From: Coleofasciculus sp. FACHB-1120 | Lineage (GTDB): Bacteria > Cyanobacteriota > Cyanobacteriia > Cyanobacteriales > FACHB-T130 | DNA length: 64,000 nt | Direction: 5' to 3' | Assembly (NCBI RefSeq): GCF_014698845.1 | Contig: NZ_JACJTV010000009.1 | Coordinates: 1 to 64,000, forward strand | In this document: piece after piece, positions 36,799 through 46,188 of the stretch | Position numbering within the stretch: the first letter of the stretch is position 1 | How the letters are laid out: every line of letters begins with the position of its first letter | Notes under the pieces: generated by a model | Database searches by the model: none | Told to the model about the DNA's origin: nothing | The model's input: only the letters and a program-made list of their open reading frames with translations | Translations under genes and position numbers: made by a program

Positions 36799-37944
36799 TC
36801 AGGCTCTACCACACAAGGTTTGCAAGGTATCAATGACCTGATGGACTTGCGTATCGCTTAAGCCTGGATACATCGGTAAGGATAAAATTTCCATTGCTAG
36901 GCCTTCGGCTTGGGGGAAGTCTCCAGCTTGATAGCCGAGGTTCGCGAAAGCGGGTTGAAGATGACAGGGAATGGGGTAGTGGATGCCGGTTTGAATGCCA
37001 ACAGCCGCTAGTTTGTCTTGAATCGTCTGCCGGTCGAGAGGACAAGATTCGGTGACGCGGACAACATAAAGGTGATAAATATGACCGTCCCCGGTCTGGT
37101 TTTGGATGGGGAAAATTCCGGCGTTTGCCAGTGGCTTGAGTAAGGCATCATACTGCTGGGCTGCTTGGTTACGTGCCTGATTCCAGTTGGTCAGATGCGG
37201 GAGTTTGATATTGAGGACAGCCGCTTGCAGGGTATCGAGTCGGCTATTGGTGCCTGGTTCGGTGTGATAATATTTGCGCGAACATCCGTAATTGCGGAGC
37301 GATCGCATTTTCTGCGCTACTGCTTCATCATTGGTGATGACCATGCCTCCATCCCCTAATGCCCCTAAATTTTTACTGGGATAGAAGCTAAAAGCTGCTG
37401 CTTTGCCAATAGAACCGGCACGATAACCTTCTCGCTCTGCCAGGTGAGCCTGAGCGGCGTCTTCAAATACAATCAGGTTGTGGGCGCTGGCAAAGTCCAA
37501 AAGTTGGCGGGGCGAAACCATTTGCCCATACAAATGCACCGGAACAATCGCTTTGGTTTTAGGTGTGATTGCCTTTTCGGCGGCTTTAAAGTCAATTAGC
37601 GCAGTTTGAGGGTCGCAATCAACTAAAATCGGTGTGGCACCAGCGTGGATAACGCCGATCAGAGTGGCGATGAAGGTATTGGTGGGTAAAATGACTTCAT
37701 CCCCGGCACCAATGCCACAGGCTTCTAATCCGAGCGCTAGCGCATCTGTTCCCGAAGCGACTCCAACGGCATAACCCACACCACAGGCACTGGCAAATGC
37801 CGCCTCAAAGTCAGCCACAGCCTGACCTAATATAAAATCTCCCCGTTGAATCGTACCCCGCACAGCCTCTTCTATCTGTGTTTGAAGAGGCTGGTGTTGG
37901 AGTTGAAGATCCACAAAGGGAATTGCTGTCTTGATATTGTTCAT
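36799..37944 (-). CDS. DegT/DnrJ/EryC1/StrS sugar aminotransferase
   Basis: A 381-aa PLP enzyme for nucleotide-sugar amination. Seen: VASGTDALALGLEA, LPTNTFIATLIGVI, VHLYGQMVSP, FEDAAQAHLAE, the PLP-lysine FYPSKNLGALGDGG and EPGTNSRLDTLQAAVL. It is a paralogue of the gene at 10241-11365. Its place in the exosortase/Wzz locus suggests it makes an amino sugar for the exported polysaccharide. Confidence 0.93.
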   Translation of the reverse strand: MNNIKTAIPFVDLQLQHQPLQTQIEEAVRGTIQRGDFILGQAVADFEAAFASACGVGYAVGVASGTDALALGLEACGIGAGDEVILPTNTFIATLIGVIHAGATPILVDCDPQTALIDFKAAEKAITPKTKAIVPVHLYGQMVSPRQLLDFASAHNLIVFEDAAQAHLAEREGYRAGSIGKAAAFSFYPSKNLGALGDGGMVITNDEAVAQKMRSLRNYGCSRKYYHTEPGTNSRLDTLQAAVLNIKLPHLTNWNQARNQAAQQYDALLKPLANAGIFPIQNQTGDGHIYHLYVVRVTESCPLDRQTIQDKLAAVGIQTGIHYPIPCHLQPAFANLGYQAGDFPQAEGLAMEILSLPMYPGLSDTQVHQVIDTLQTLCGRA

Positions 37945-38201
37945 ACGGTGTGGGGATTAAAGTTAGGGAAAGTTCCTAGAGTTTTTTTGAATCGCCAACA
38001 AGAATGCCTTTGGATGTACCAGCAGCACTGATTGGACGAAAAGCCTACGCTTTTAGGCTGATTCCTTCCATAGAGTTTTCACGATTGATCCAGCTAAAGA
38101 CCAGTCTAAGCCAGACGAATCCTCCCAATGTGAAGAGGAAGTAAAACTTTTATATTGAGAATAGTTACAAGGAAAAAAGGATTAAATTCTCTATGCAGAA
38201 A

Positions 38202-39215
38202 TTAATCCTTTTTTATGCCATAAGTTTGTAGCCTGGTTTTCCAAAGATAAAAAGGGCTAAGGAGGCTATTAATAAAAAGCTCCATTTGACAAGCAGCTAC
38301 AATATCATCTTTTAACGAAAATTTGTACTTGATTAGATGAATTAATATTTTACGTAAATCGTTAACCATATACATAAAAAAAGCGCCGGGTCGCTGCCAA
38401 GGTTTGATACTGAGCATCCGAGTCCGGTGGCGGCTCAAACCAATGCCGCGACATAATTTGATTAAATAGTCTTTCTCTAAGCGCCAGTGGGGAATTCGAT
38501 GGTAAATACACATTTCAGGGTTGTACCAAATTTCCCAACCAGCTTGTTGAATATGTAATAGCGCTTCCAAATCTTCTCCTGCAAGCATATTGTCGCCAAC
38601 TCGCCCGTGAAGAATAAGATTTTTTGGTACATTTTCCAACCAGACTTGGCGACGTACCACTAATCCAGCTCCAGGTGGTAAAAGCTTTTTGTGGGGTTCG
38701 TAGTGTAGAGCATTTCCTCCTCTGTCAGAGATCGCTAGCAGACAGGCAATTTTCTCAAAATTTTTGGGAGGAGTCCCTTGCAAGTCGCCATAAATGCGGC
38801 TACCATAACCGCCAACTTTGGGATGCTTTTGCCCAAAGGTGTATGCTGCCCAAACCCAGTTAGATGTTGGTAAATTGTCGTCATCCAGAAATCCAATCAA
38901 TTTCCCTCTGGCTTCTTGGACTCCACGTTGACGGGCAAAGGCAAGTCCTTGATGGGGTTCAAGACAATATCTTAAAGGATAGGCTAAAGGCCAGTTTGCT
39001 TTGTATTCTCGAACAATTTTAGCGGTGTTGTCTGAGCTGTTATTATCAATAACGAGAACTTCCCAGACAATTTGCTCGGTATGAGTTTGCGATCGCAGTC
39101 GCTCTAGTACCTCAGGTAAGCGGTCTTCACCGTTATAAGTCGGAATGACTACAGTAAAATCAACAGACATGGGTGTTAGAGCAGTTTTTTTAGAGACGGG
39201 CTCGTAACTAAGCAT
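38202..39215 (-). CDS. hpsE: Family 2 glycosyltransferase, HpsE-like
   Basis: A cytosolic GT-A glycosyltransferase of 337 aa. Seen: VVIPTYNGEDRLPEVLERL, the donor-binding VLVIDNNSSDN, GKLIGFLDDDNLP (DxD motif) and LAGEDLEALLHIQQAGWEI with the catalytic acidic residues. The sequence resembles the hormogonium polysaccharide glycosyltransferase HpsE; the symbol is a family-level assignment. AGGAATG lies upstream of ATG 39215. ATG at codon 16 (MSVDFTVV) is an alternative start. Confidence 0.85.
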   Translation of the reverse strand: MLSYEPVSKKTALTPMSVDFTVVIPTYNGEDRLPEVLERLRSQTHTEQIVWEVLVIDNNSSDNTAKIVREYKANWPLAYPLRYCLEPHQGLAFARQRGVQEARGKLIGFLDDDNLPTSNWVWAAYTFGQKHPKVGGYGSRIYGDLQGTPPKNFEKIACLLAISDRGGNALHYEPHKKLLPPGAGLVVRRQVWLENVPKNLILHGRVGDNMLAGEDLEALLHIQQAGWEIWYNPEMCIYHRIPHWRLEKDYLIKLCRGIGLSRHRTRMLSIKPWQRPGAFFMYMVNDLRKILIHLIKYKFSLKDDIVAACQMELFINSLLSPFYLWKTRLQTYGIKKD

Positions 39216-40017
39216 TATGTTACATTCCTAGGCTTAATGATGCTCTTCTATGTACGCTCTTAGTATGCCCAGAATGACTGGTTGAAATCGCAACCCCACG
39301 AGCATAATAAGGACTGCGCGAATTGCTAATCGGATCGAGAAGCGCCGCCCTTTGCCAACAAAATCGAAGATGTAGATGCAAATTTAATATCTCTGGTTTC
39401 AGCACTGCGTAATCTGGAAGCTCGTCGTCAGCCGCGGATGACGCGGGTTTATGACTCGGCTGTGGAAAGATGCCTGCGAGATATCGACATTTATAAAGAT
39501 TCAAAACTAGATTAACGCTCCACGAGCCGCCAGGGACGCTATGTTTTTCTCGTGGCACCCTGAAAACTGGGGTTGTGATATAGGCATGACACAGTAAGAG
39601 TCGCCTCTTATAAAGTTCAACGGCACTTATGGCAGCTGAAGTTCCAGATGGCGATCGCAAACATTGTACGGGTATCGCTAGTACTATTCGCCACAATCAA
39701 AAGGTATATATTTAGGATAAAGTTTAGTTTCCTTCAGAGAATGGTTTCGGGATGAAGTGATTAGCTTGGATGACCATGAATGGCGCGGGCTAAATTTTCC
39801 AGAAATCCTTTGTATGCCTTGTCTAGCGCCCTTCCGGGATATGCTGAACTGGGGGGATGGAGCTAATTGTACCGAGAATTTGCATCTGTGTAGCAATGTT
39901 CTAGCAGTTAATCGCATCCAACTCGAATGCGATCGCTCCTTAACCCGGTTTTTCCAGTCGAAGTGCGATCGCGATTGAAATTTTGAATCTGGTTAGCGTA
40001 GCGGTGCGATCGCGTTT
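39216..40017. other. 802-bp region with gene fragments but no intact gene
   Basis: Spacer between the GT gene (minus, start) and uvrB (minus, end). Short open frames occur on both strands. One + strand frame (39330-39515) looks protein-like but has a stop just upstream and no start. Nothing else is convincing. HIP1 sites lie near 39652, 39928 and 39965. Confidence 0.5.
39330..39515 (+). pseudogene. Possible orphan C-terminal gene fragment
   Basis: The frame following a TAA at 39327 reads 61 codons with helical, charged composition (NKIEDVDANLISLVSALRN; VYDSAVERCLRDIDIY) and stops at 39513. It has no start codon near its beginning. It looks like the tail of a decayed gene; the family is not recognised. 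Confidence 0.3.
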
Positions 40018-42015
40018 TTAATGACCGAGTAATTTATCTCGCAGATGCTTGATGCGATCGCGGTATTTTGCAGCTTCTTCAAACTGCAAATTTTTTGCGG
40101 CTTCTTTCATCTGCGCTTCCAGTTGAGTAATCAATTCTGGAATTTGCTCTAAGGAAAGCTCATCCGCCTGTTCGTAAACTTCTTCCAACTGTTGGGTATT
40201 CAGCCGCCGCGACACATCTAGAAAAGCCAGAATTGAGTTAGTGACTTTTTTGATAATCGGCTGGGGTGTAATGTTGTGCATCTTGTTATATGCCATCTGA
40301 ATCCCCCGCCGCCGGTCGGTTTCGTCAATTGCTTTGATCATGCTATCGGTGAGATTATCAGCATAGAGGATGGCTTGTCCCCGGATGTGACGAGCGGCGC
40401 GACCAATTGTTTGAATAAGCGATCGCTCTGCGCGTAAGAAACCCTCTTTATCTGCATCTAAAATCGCCACCAGAGACACTTCCGGCAAATCCAACCCTTC
40501 CCGCAGCAGGTTGACGCCGATTAGCACATCGAAATTGCCCTCGCGCAACTCTTGCAAGATTTCAATTCGCTCAATCGAGTTAATCTCTGAGTGTAGATAG
40601 CGGACTCGGATTCCTCGTTCTTGTAGATACTCAGTCAAATCCTCCGCCATGCGCTTCGTTAACGTGGTAACTAGCACCCGTTCTCGCTTGTCGATCCTGT
40701 CTTTAATCTCACCCAACAGGTCGTCAATTTGCCCCTCCGTGGGACGCACAAAAATTTCTGGATCGATCACGCCAGTCGGACGGATCACCTGCTCAATTAC
40801 ATGACCATCTGACTGTTCTATCTCCCAGTTACCGGGAGTTGCAGAAACAAAAATACACTGATTCACCTTTTCCCAGAACTCCTCTGACTTCAGAGGACGG
40901 TTATCAGCTGCACTGGGGAGGCGAAAACCATGCTCAATCAGCACCTTTTTTCGTGCTTGGTCGCCATTGTACATCCCCCGGATTTGCGGGACGCTGACGT
41001 GAGATTCATCCACCACCAACAGCCAATCTTTGGGAAAATAATCAATCAATGACTCTGGCGGTTCTCCCGCACGCCGTCCGGCTAAATGTCGAGAATAGTT
41101 CTCGACGCCGTTGCAATATCCGACTTCCCGCAACATTTCCAAATCGTAGCGAGTGCGCTGATCGAGTCGTTGCGCCTCTAGTAATTTCCCGGCTTTTTCT
41201 AATTCTTCTAGCCGATCTTTTAGTTCCTGTTCAATGTCGTTGCAAGCTGCTTCTAGGCGATCTTCTGGGGTGACAAAGTGACGCGCTGGGTACACGTTTA
41301 CAGCGTCCATACTCTGAAGAATCTCGCCAGTTACGGGGTCAACATAGCGAATGGCGTCAATTTCATCTCCAAAAAATTCTACGCGAATAATCCGATCTTC
41401 GTAAGCTGGGCCAATTTCCAGAACATCGCCCCGAACTCGGAACTTTCCTCGCCCCATTTCTACATCGTTGCGGCTATACTGCACAGAAGCTAAATCTCGC
41501 AGCAACTCGCGTTGATTGACTTCTCGCCCCATCTTTAAGGGAATCGCGGCTTTGAGATATTCCGAGGGAATTCCCAAACCATAAATACAGCTAATGGAAG
41601 CCACGACAATGACATCGCGCCGCTCAAAAAGCGATCGCGTGGCTGAGTGTCGCAACATATCAATTTCGTCGTTAATTGCGGCACTTTTCTCGATATAAGT
41701 GTCGGTGACAGGAATATACGCTTCTGGCTGATAGTAGTCGTAGTAACTGACGAAATACTCTACCGCGTTTGGGGGAAAGAACTCCCGCAATTCGTTACAT
41801 AATTGAGCAGCGAGCGTTTTATTGTGCGCCAGCACCAGCGTGGGTCTACCAATATTCTCAATAACGGCTGCTACTGAGAATGTCTTGCCCGTCCCCGTCG
41901 CTCCCAGTAGGGTTTGAAAGCGATCTCCTTTTTGTACGCCTTTCGTGAGTTGCGCGATCGCATTCGGCTGATCGCCCGTCGGTTGAAAGGGAGCTTGCAG
42001 ACAAAATTGCGTCAT
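40018..42015 (-). CDS. uvrB: UvrABC excision nuclease subunit B
   Basis: DNA-damage verification helicase of nucleotide excision repair; it loads with UvrA and recruits UvrC. It is 665 aa, full length. Walker A is GATGTGKTF (about 39-47). The beta-hairpin lesion-probing region is [12 protein letters not shown]. The DExx box is VVDESHVS, with helicase motifs V-VI in [13 protein letters not shown] and QTIGRAAR. The C-terminal UVR domain is [20 protein letters not shown]. It appears monocistronic. Confidence 0.98.
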   Translation of the reverse strand: MTQFCLQAPFQPTGDQPNAIAQLTKGVQKGDRFQTLLGATGTGKTFSVAAVIENIGRPTLVLAHNKTLAAQLCNELREFFPPNAVEYFVSYYDYYQPEAYIPVTDTYIEKSAAINDEIDMLRHSATRSLFERRDVIVVASISCIYGLGIPSEYLKAAIPLKMGREVNQRELLRDLASVQYSRNDVEMGRGKFRVRGDVLEIGPAYEDRIIRVEFFGDEIDAIRYVDPVTGEILQSMDAVNVYPARHFVTPEDRLEAACNDIEQELKDRLEELEKAGKLLEAQRLDQRTRYDLEMLREVGYCNGVENYSRHLAGRRAGEPPESLIDYFPKDWLLVVDESHVSVPQIRGMYNGDQARKKVLIEHGFRLPSAADNRPLKSEEFWEKVNQCIFVSATPGNWEIEQSDGHVIEQVIRPTGVIDPEIFVRPTEGQIDDLLGEIKDRIDKRERVLVTTLTKRMAEDLTEYLQERGIRVRYLHSEINSIERIEILQELREGNFDVLIGVNLLREGLDLPEVSLVAILDADKEGFLRAERSLIQTIGRAARHIRGQAILYADNLTDSMIKAIDETDRRRGIQMAYNKMHNITPQPIIKKVTNSILAFLDVSRRLNTQQLEEVYEQADELSLEQIPELITQLEAQMKEAAKNLQFEEAAKYRDRIKHLRDKLLGH

Positions 42016-42722
42016 ACAGTTTTAAGAAGCTTTAAGAAAATTGTTTTTCGTGCCTGGAGCTTGATCGGCCCATTACCACATATCTTTCCTCTCTCATCCT
42101 AGCCATTTGCACTCTTCTAGGCGATCGCCAGAAATAAATTCTGACTTGTTACAAACACGCGCAGTCGTCACAAAAGACACCCAATCTTAATAAATATTTA
42201 TAATTTTTATTTTTTTAACACAAGTGTAGGGCGATCGCTGATTAGTTTATTAGCTTCAAGATTGCTTGCAGATAAAATTGTACTATCAAGGTTTTTTCGC
42301 AACCACCCTCTATTAGCACTTTGGGCTAATTTACTTATACCTGTTTACTGAGTTAGAGCGACCTTTGCCATTCTGGAAATCCGCTTTTTTCTGGCGCAGC
42401 AAGGCTTCCATAGCGAAGATTCAGGGGAGCTGTTGCAGGCAATTTATGAAATGGGATGATTATCTTTTAAGCAATACAATATTTTCCTGTAAAACTTAAT
42501 AATCTTATTCAAATCTCATCTACCTTGAGTAGTAGAAACCACTCCTTCTTTCAGTATACGTAAACAGTAATAATAGCGATCCCCACTTTTTCTATCTGGG
42601 GAGAGAAGGCTATGTAAAAAAAAATAGATACATTGAATACATAGCAGCCCAAGAAGAGTGCGCCAAAAAGCAAACTTATTGCCTCTTCTAACGAAAAACT
42701 GTTTAAAAAATAGGAGAAAAAA
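42016..42722. other. 707-bp divergent spacer uvrB-csbD
   Basis: AT-rich, with one HIP1 near 42230, and no gene seen. It should contain promoters for both uvrB and the csbD-like gene. The antisense frame across 42516-42986 is a low-complexity shadow of csbD. Confidence 0.5.
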
Positions 42723-42911
42723 ATGAGCGTTGAAGATAGAGCCAAAGCAACTGGCAAAAATATCGAAGGCAAAGCTCAAGAAGCGCTCGGCAACATAACT
42801 GGCGATCCAGAAGATAAAGCTGAAGGAAAAGCCAAGCAAGCTGAAGCCCAAGTAAGCCACACCAAAGAAGATGTGAAAGACAAAGCAAAAGATTTGGTTG
42901 ATAACGCCTAA
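42723..42911 (+). CDS. CsbD-family stress protein
   Basis: A 62-aa highly charged, Ala/Lys/Glu-rich helical protein with the CsbD pattern (KNIEGKAQEALGNITGDPE; KAEGKAKQAEAQV). In other bacteria CsbD proteins are induced by general stress; the molecular function is unclear. AGGAG lies seven bases before the ATG. A terminator follows closely, so it is probably a single-gene transcript. Confidence 0.92.
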   Translation: MSVEDRAKATGKNIEGKAQEALGNITGDPEDKAEGKAKQAEAQVSHTKEDVKDKAKDLVDNA

Positions 42912-42923
42912 TACTTGACTTTG

Positions 42924-42967
42924 GAGGTCTAGTGACTGAAGAGACTCATCTAGACCTTCTCCCTTTT
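42924..42967 (+). terminator. Terminator after csbD-like gene
   Basis: AGGTCTAG (42925-42932) with TGA pairs with TCATCTAGACCT (about 42946-42957, one bulged base), followed by a pyrimidine run and TTTTTT at 42963-42969. Confidence 0.6.
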
Positions 42968-43041
42968 TTAATCCAAGCAATATCACGGACAGATAGCACT
43001 CTGATTCTGTCGAAAAAAGACGAGTTTAATAGGAGACTGAG

Positions 43042-43494
43042 GTGAATTTTCTTCAGCAATTTCGTAAAATCTTTACAGCTTTAGTTTTGGTTCTGTTCCT
43101 TTCCACAGCTACAGCTTGCAGTGGAACCAGCCAAGCAACTCAACCGAAAGCACTACCTGGTGCGAGTAGCGGTGCTAACAGTATTGTCGCTTATCAACAG
43201 TTGGAACGCGGTAGCACGGCAGCCGGTCAGGAATTCGGGAATTGGGTAGTCCAGACAGCGAAAGGAATGGTTAAGGATGCCTACGTGCGTGATAATAACA
43301 AATTGGGAGTTGTGATTACGCCGCAAGTCCGCCCGAATGAAGTCAAAAGTTTAGCCAGCTCTTTAGCGCAAGGATTCCACAAGAATTTCCCCAATCAAGA
43401 CTTAACCATTTTGATGTATGCGCCAGATAAAAAACTGATTTTGACAGCCAAATATGACGAGCAGTCAAAACAAATTCAGTACCAAGGCGCTTAG
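43042..43494 (+). CDS. Putative lipoprotein of unknown function
   Basis: 150 aa from GTG 43042, with AGGAG six bases upstream. The N terminus is a lipoprotein signal: charged start, hydrophobic core, then lipobox TATAC with Cys at about residue 26. The mature part contains AYVRDNNKLGVVITPQVRPNE and LTILMYAPDKKLILTAKYD, split by a helix. The family is not recognised. It lies between csbD and the 174-aa gene, all on the plus strand. Confidence 0.75.
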   Translation: MNFLQQFRKIFTALVLVLFLSTATACSGTSQATQPKALPGASSGANSIVAYQQLERGSTAAGQEFGNWVVQTAKGMVKDAYVRDNNKLGVVITPQVRPNEVKSLASSLAQGFHKNFPNQDLTILMYAPDKKLILTAKYDEQSKQIQYQGA

Positions 43495-43652
43495 TTTAAC
43501 TAAGGGGAAATCAAGGGGAAATCGGTGAAAGCTGGGGCAGCACCTCTAGCTTCGACTACTTCAAAAGGTGCATTTGTAGAGATAGGGCAAATCCCTTCTC
43601 TAGCCAGAATTTACGATTTTTTCTTTTAGCTTTTGAATCAGGAGATAAGAAA

Positions 43653-44177
43653 ATGACCAGCAGCGAACAATATAAGCGTCAAATCATGAATGATTTGGCT
43701 GGTGGTGACTCCGAAATGATGCAGGACGCTCCAAGCGATCCTAGCAGCGACTATCAAAATTTTGATGATTTTGCTCAACGGTCTTCCAGAGACGAACGCC
43801 GTCAACTGTTTGGTCGGTCGCTACATCCAGACAGCATTCCTGTCAGCCAGATGGAGCCAGAATTGCAAAAAGCGATCGCGCAAATTCAACCCAATGAACG
43901 GGATGATGTAGCGCGGGAGTTCTTCAAGCGGTTAAAGGAAAGAGGACTCAACGACCGCCAGTTAGAGCAACAATTAAGTCTCTCTAGTCATCACCCCAAC
44001 CGCATGAGTGCGGATGATGTTAGCAAACTGGCTACCTTTACCTATCACACTCATCCTGACATCTTTCAAGATGTATTAGCGGATAAACCAGCCATCATGA
44101 AGTTTCTGAGCAATCCAGTAGTTGCTGCTGTATTTGGCATCATGGCTGCTAAGTGGCTGGGTGGTCGCAGGCACTAA
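43653..44177 (+). CDS. Hypothetical protein with C-terminal hydrophobic segment
   Basis: 174 aa, with AGGAG upstream of the ATG. The N-terminal half is acidic and probably disordered (SEMMQDAPSDPSSDYQNFDD). The middle is helical (DDVAREFFKRLKERGLNDRQ). The end has one hydrophobic helix (NPVVAAVFGIMAAKWLGG). No family is recognised. Its place after csbD and the lipoprotein suggests a stress-related group; this is inference. Confidence 0.7.
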   Translation: MTSSEQYKRQIMNDLAGGDSEMMQDAPSDPSSDYQNFDDFAQRSSRDERRQLFGRSLHPDSIPVSQMEPELQKAIAQIQPNERDDVAREFFKRLKERGLNDRQLEQQLSLSSHHPNRMSADDVSKLATFTYHTHPDIFQDVLADKPAIMKFLSNPVVAAVFGIMAAKWLGGRRH

Positions 44178-44229
44178 AGCCCGTGGGTGTTAGATAGCAG
44201 CCCTGGTTGAGTTGTGCGCGAATAATTTG

Positions 44230-44267
44230 CCCGTGTAGAGATGTGATTAATCGCATCTCTACACGGG
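44230..44267. repeat. Palindromic repeat GTAGAGATG...CATCTCTAC
   Basis: CCCGTGTAGAGATG and CATCTCTACACGGG are complementary arms around TGATTAATCG, which itself contains GATTAATC. This is a form of the GTAGAGACGCGATTAATCGCGTCTCTAC-like palindrome dispersed in cyanobacterial genomes (written here only as a family name). Confidence 0.8.
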
Positions 44268-44489
44268 TTCACGAATCATTGAGGATTGTTATATGTTTAA
44301 TAGGACTTACGCACTGTATCAATGTATCCGCGTATGCATCGGCAATAGTAGGGCTTATACCTTTTCTGCTTCCTGTTAAGACAGAAACCGAAGTTGCCAC
44401 CACAAGGGGGAAGCGTTTACTCTCTCAATTCGAGTAAATTGGAAAGTATTAACCTGAGTATTGCCCAACAGCCAAAACTTTTGTTTTTT

Positions 44490-44756
44490 ATGGAGCCATT
44501 ACCACCGGAACTCAAGCCATTTGAATCAAAACTAGAAAGTACTAGCACGTTGATTAAGCGTTTTAGTGCTGGGGCAGCAATCGGACTGGTGATTGCTGCA
44601 ATTTATTGGGGCACAACCTATTTTTTTGGGTATCCACTACCTTTAACTAGAGCGATTACAGGCTGTGTGTCACTAGCATTCATCTGCGGATTTATGACAC
44701 TTAGATGGGGCTACAAGACATTGGAGACCTTGTGGGAGAATTTGCTTTTGCAATAA
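44490..44756 (+). CDS. Small two-helix membrane protein
   Basis: 88 aa from ATG 44490 (MEPLPPELKPFESKLESTST); the open frame extends to 44394, but the internal Met is the likely start. It has two membrane helices, about residues 25-46 and 54-72, with short cytosolic ends. The pattern resembles small cyanobacterial DUF3611-like or other unknown membrane proteins, but I cannot assign a family. Confidence 0.6.
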   Translation: MEPLPPELKPFESKLESTSTLIKRFSAGAAIGLVIAAIYWGTTYFFGYPLPLTRAITGCVSLAFICGFMTLRWGYKTLETLWENLLLQ

Positions 44757-44855
44757 GCAATAAGCACCTGACCCGCGGCCGTTCTTGAACATCCCACACA
44801 AAGGCTTGTGCTGAGTTCATAAAACAAAGTTTCTTGTCAATGCGTAATCCTATTT

Positions 44856-44890
44856 AAAAAGGCGCTCCATCCAAAATGGGTGCCTTTTTT
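44856..44890 (+). terminator. Rho-independent terminator
   Basis: AAAAAGGCGCTCCAT (44856-44870) pairs with ATGGGTGCCTTTTT (44876-44889) with small mismatches and a T-run, about 100 bp after the small membrane protein. Confidence 0.75.
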
Positions 44891-44948
44891 GTTGAATCGC
44901 CCTTGAACTCTAGTAATCTTTTTTGAGTGATGAGATGCCAGCAGTTTA

Positions 44949-44980
44949 AATACCCGGCTTCTCGAAGAAGTCGGGTATCT
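44949..44980. repeat. Interspersed palindromic repeat, TACCCGACTT family, copy 2
   Basis: TACCCGGCTTCT and AGAAGTCGGGTA form a 12-bp stem with one G-T pair and a 3-nt loop. It is related to the repeat at 7887-7921. It sits in a 459-bp gene-free spacer (44757-45215) that also holds the terminator at 44856. Confidence 0.75.
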
Positions 44981-45215
44981 TGGCTTCACAAATCATTAAA
45001 ATTCCTAAATATTATCTGTAAAATAACTTGACAATTCCAGTGATAACCAGGCCGTCTTCTTCGTTTTCCTTAACTCTAATAAGCTCTACCTTCTTCATCG
45101 CATAAAATTTTCCCCACCCCTCGGCATTGAAGAGCAAGTTACACCTAAAGCCTGTTACTTTAATTGAGCAGAAATTAATTGAGCAGAAAATATCGTGTCA
45201 CTTTCAACACACGCA

Positions 45216-46106
45216 TTACGGCGCAAGCCACAAAGCAACATTACGCACATAAGTTTTGATATTTTCTAGGGCGCGTGGCTCTTGGTTCATACCATCGCCG
45301 GGAAGCTCATCCACAAAGCTGGGGCAACCTTTTTCGATATCCCAGTTGTAATCGACAAAATGGTGAAAACTCGATGCAGCAACTGCCCGCCCTAGGGTGT
45401 TGCCGTCAGCGTCTTTTTCACTTTCGATAACAACAGCTAGATTAAAGGGACGACCTGTAATTAAGCTTTTACCCATTGCAATAACCCGAGCATTCTTTGC
45501 GCCTGCGGGAACTCCGATTGCGCCCTCGTGGGGATGAGTTGGAAAATATTCAACCAATCCAGAAGGTGAATTGGGATTGCGTAGAAGTTCGTGAATGGGT
45601 TCTGTGGGCGTTATTTTTTGATAGTCGCCGTTGCGCCCAGAATGATAGTTAGGCCAGGAAATATAGGTTGTGTAGGGGTCGTCAATACACCAGCGAGATT
45701 CGTCGGGGTCGGGATTTTTAGTATTGAAAAAGTGGATTGCACCGATGTCACCCAGACCACACATTGAGCAGCCCATATCTTGATGATCGCGGGTGGTGAG
45801 AATACCTCCACCGCGTTGGCGAAATGCATTAATTCCCGCACAATCTTTCTCCGTCAAACCTTCGCCCGTATCTAATGCAAATAACCATAGTTGGTCAAAA
45901 TCTGAGCGGTCGAGGGTGCTTAAAATCGGGTCGTTGCCGTCTGCATCTGACACGCGATCGCGTTCTGTTACTTCAAACAGGGGATTCCCCGCTTCATCTG
46001 TCAGGGATGCGAGATAGTCGCGTAACAACGAGAAGCGCCAAATACTCCAGTCATCTTCTGTTGTCGGGATGGTTGTCTGGAGGAGAATGCGAATGGGTTG
46101 TGTCAT
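45216..46106 (-). CDS. Hypothetical protein, possibly GATase-like (ThuA-like) fold
   Basis: 296 aa. The pattern of an early IRILLQTTIP strand, DFDQLWLFALDTGEGLTEKD, then INAFRQRGGGILTTRDHQD with GCSMCGLGDIGAIHFF resembles class-I glutamine-amidotransferase-like domains of the ThuA type, but I see no catalytic Cys-His pair I would trust. The C terminus has SSFHHFVDYNWDIEKGCPSF. It is probably cytosolic. AGGAAACG precedes the ATG. It lies 82 bp downstream of the MFS gene on the same strand, so the two may be co-transcribed. Confidence 0.65.
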   Translation of the reverse strand: MTQPIRILLQTTIPTTEDDWSIWRFSLLRDYLASLTDEAGNPLFEVTERDRVSDADGNDPILSTLDRSDFDQLWLFALDTGEGLTEKDCAGINAFRQRGGGILTTRDHQDMGCSMCGLGDIGAIHFFNTKNPDPDESRWCIDDPYTTYISWPNYHSGRNGDYQKITPTEPIHELLRNPNSPSGLVEYFPTHPHEGAIGVPAGAKNARVIAMGKSLITGRPFNLAVVIESEKDADGNTLGRAVAASSFHHFVDYNWDIEKGCPSFVDELPGDGMNQEPRALENIKTYVRNVALWLAP

Positions 46107-46188
46107 CGTTTCCTACCTTTTTTAGATTAATTGAATTAACGAAAATCCTGGGATGGGTGGGGAGACTCCGCCCTTACACGATTCCCTT

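Noticed and set aside
39220-39696. 158-aa minus-strand frame upstream of the glycosyltransferase
   Set aside because: Its composition is not protein-like, and a more plausible fragment lies on the opposite strand at 39330-39515.
42516-42986. Hydrophobic 156-aa protein on the minus strand
   Set aside because: It runs antisense through the csbD-like gene, and its Phe/Leu-rich composition is the mirror of a Lys/Glu-rich coding strand.
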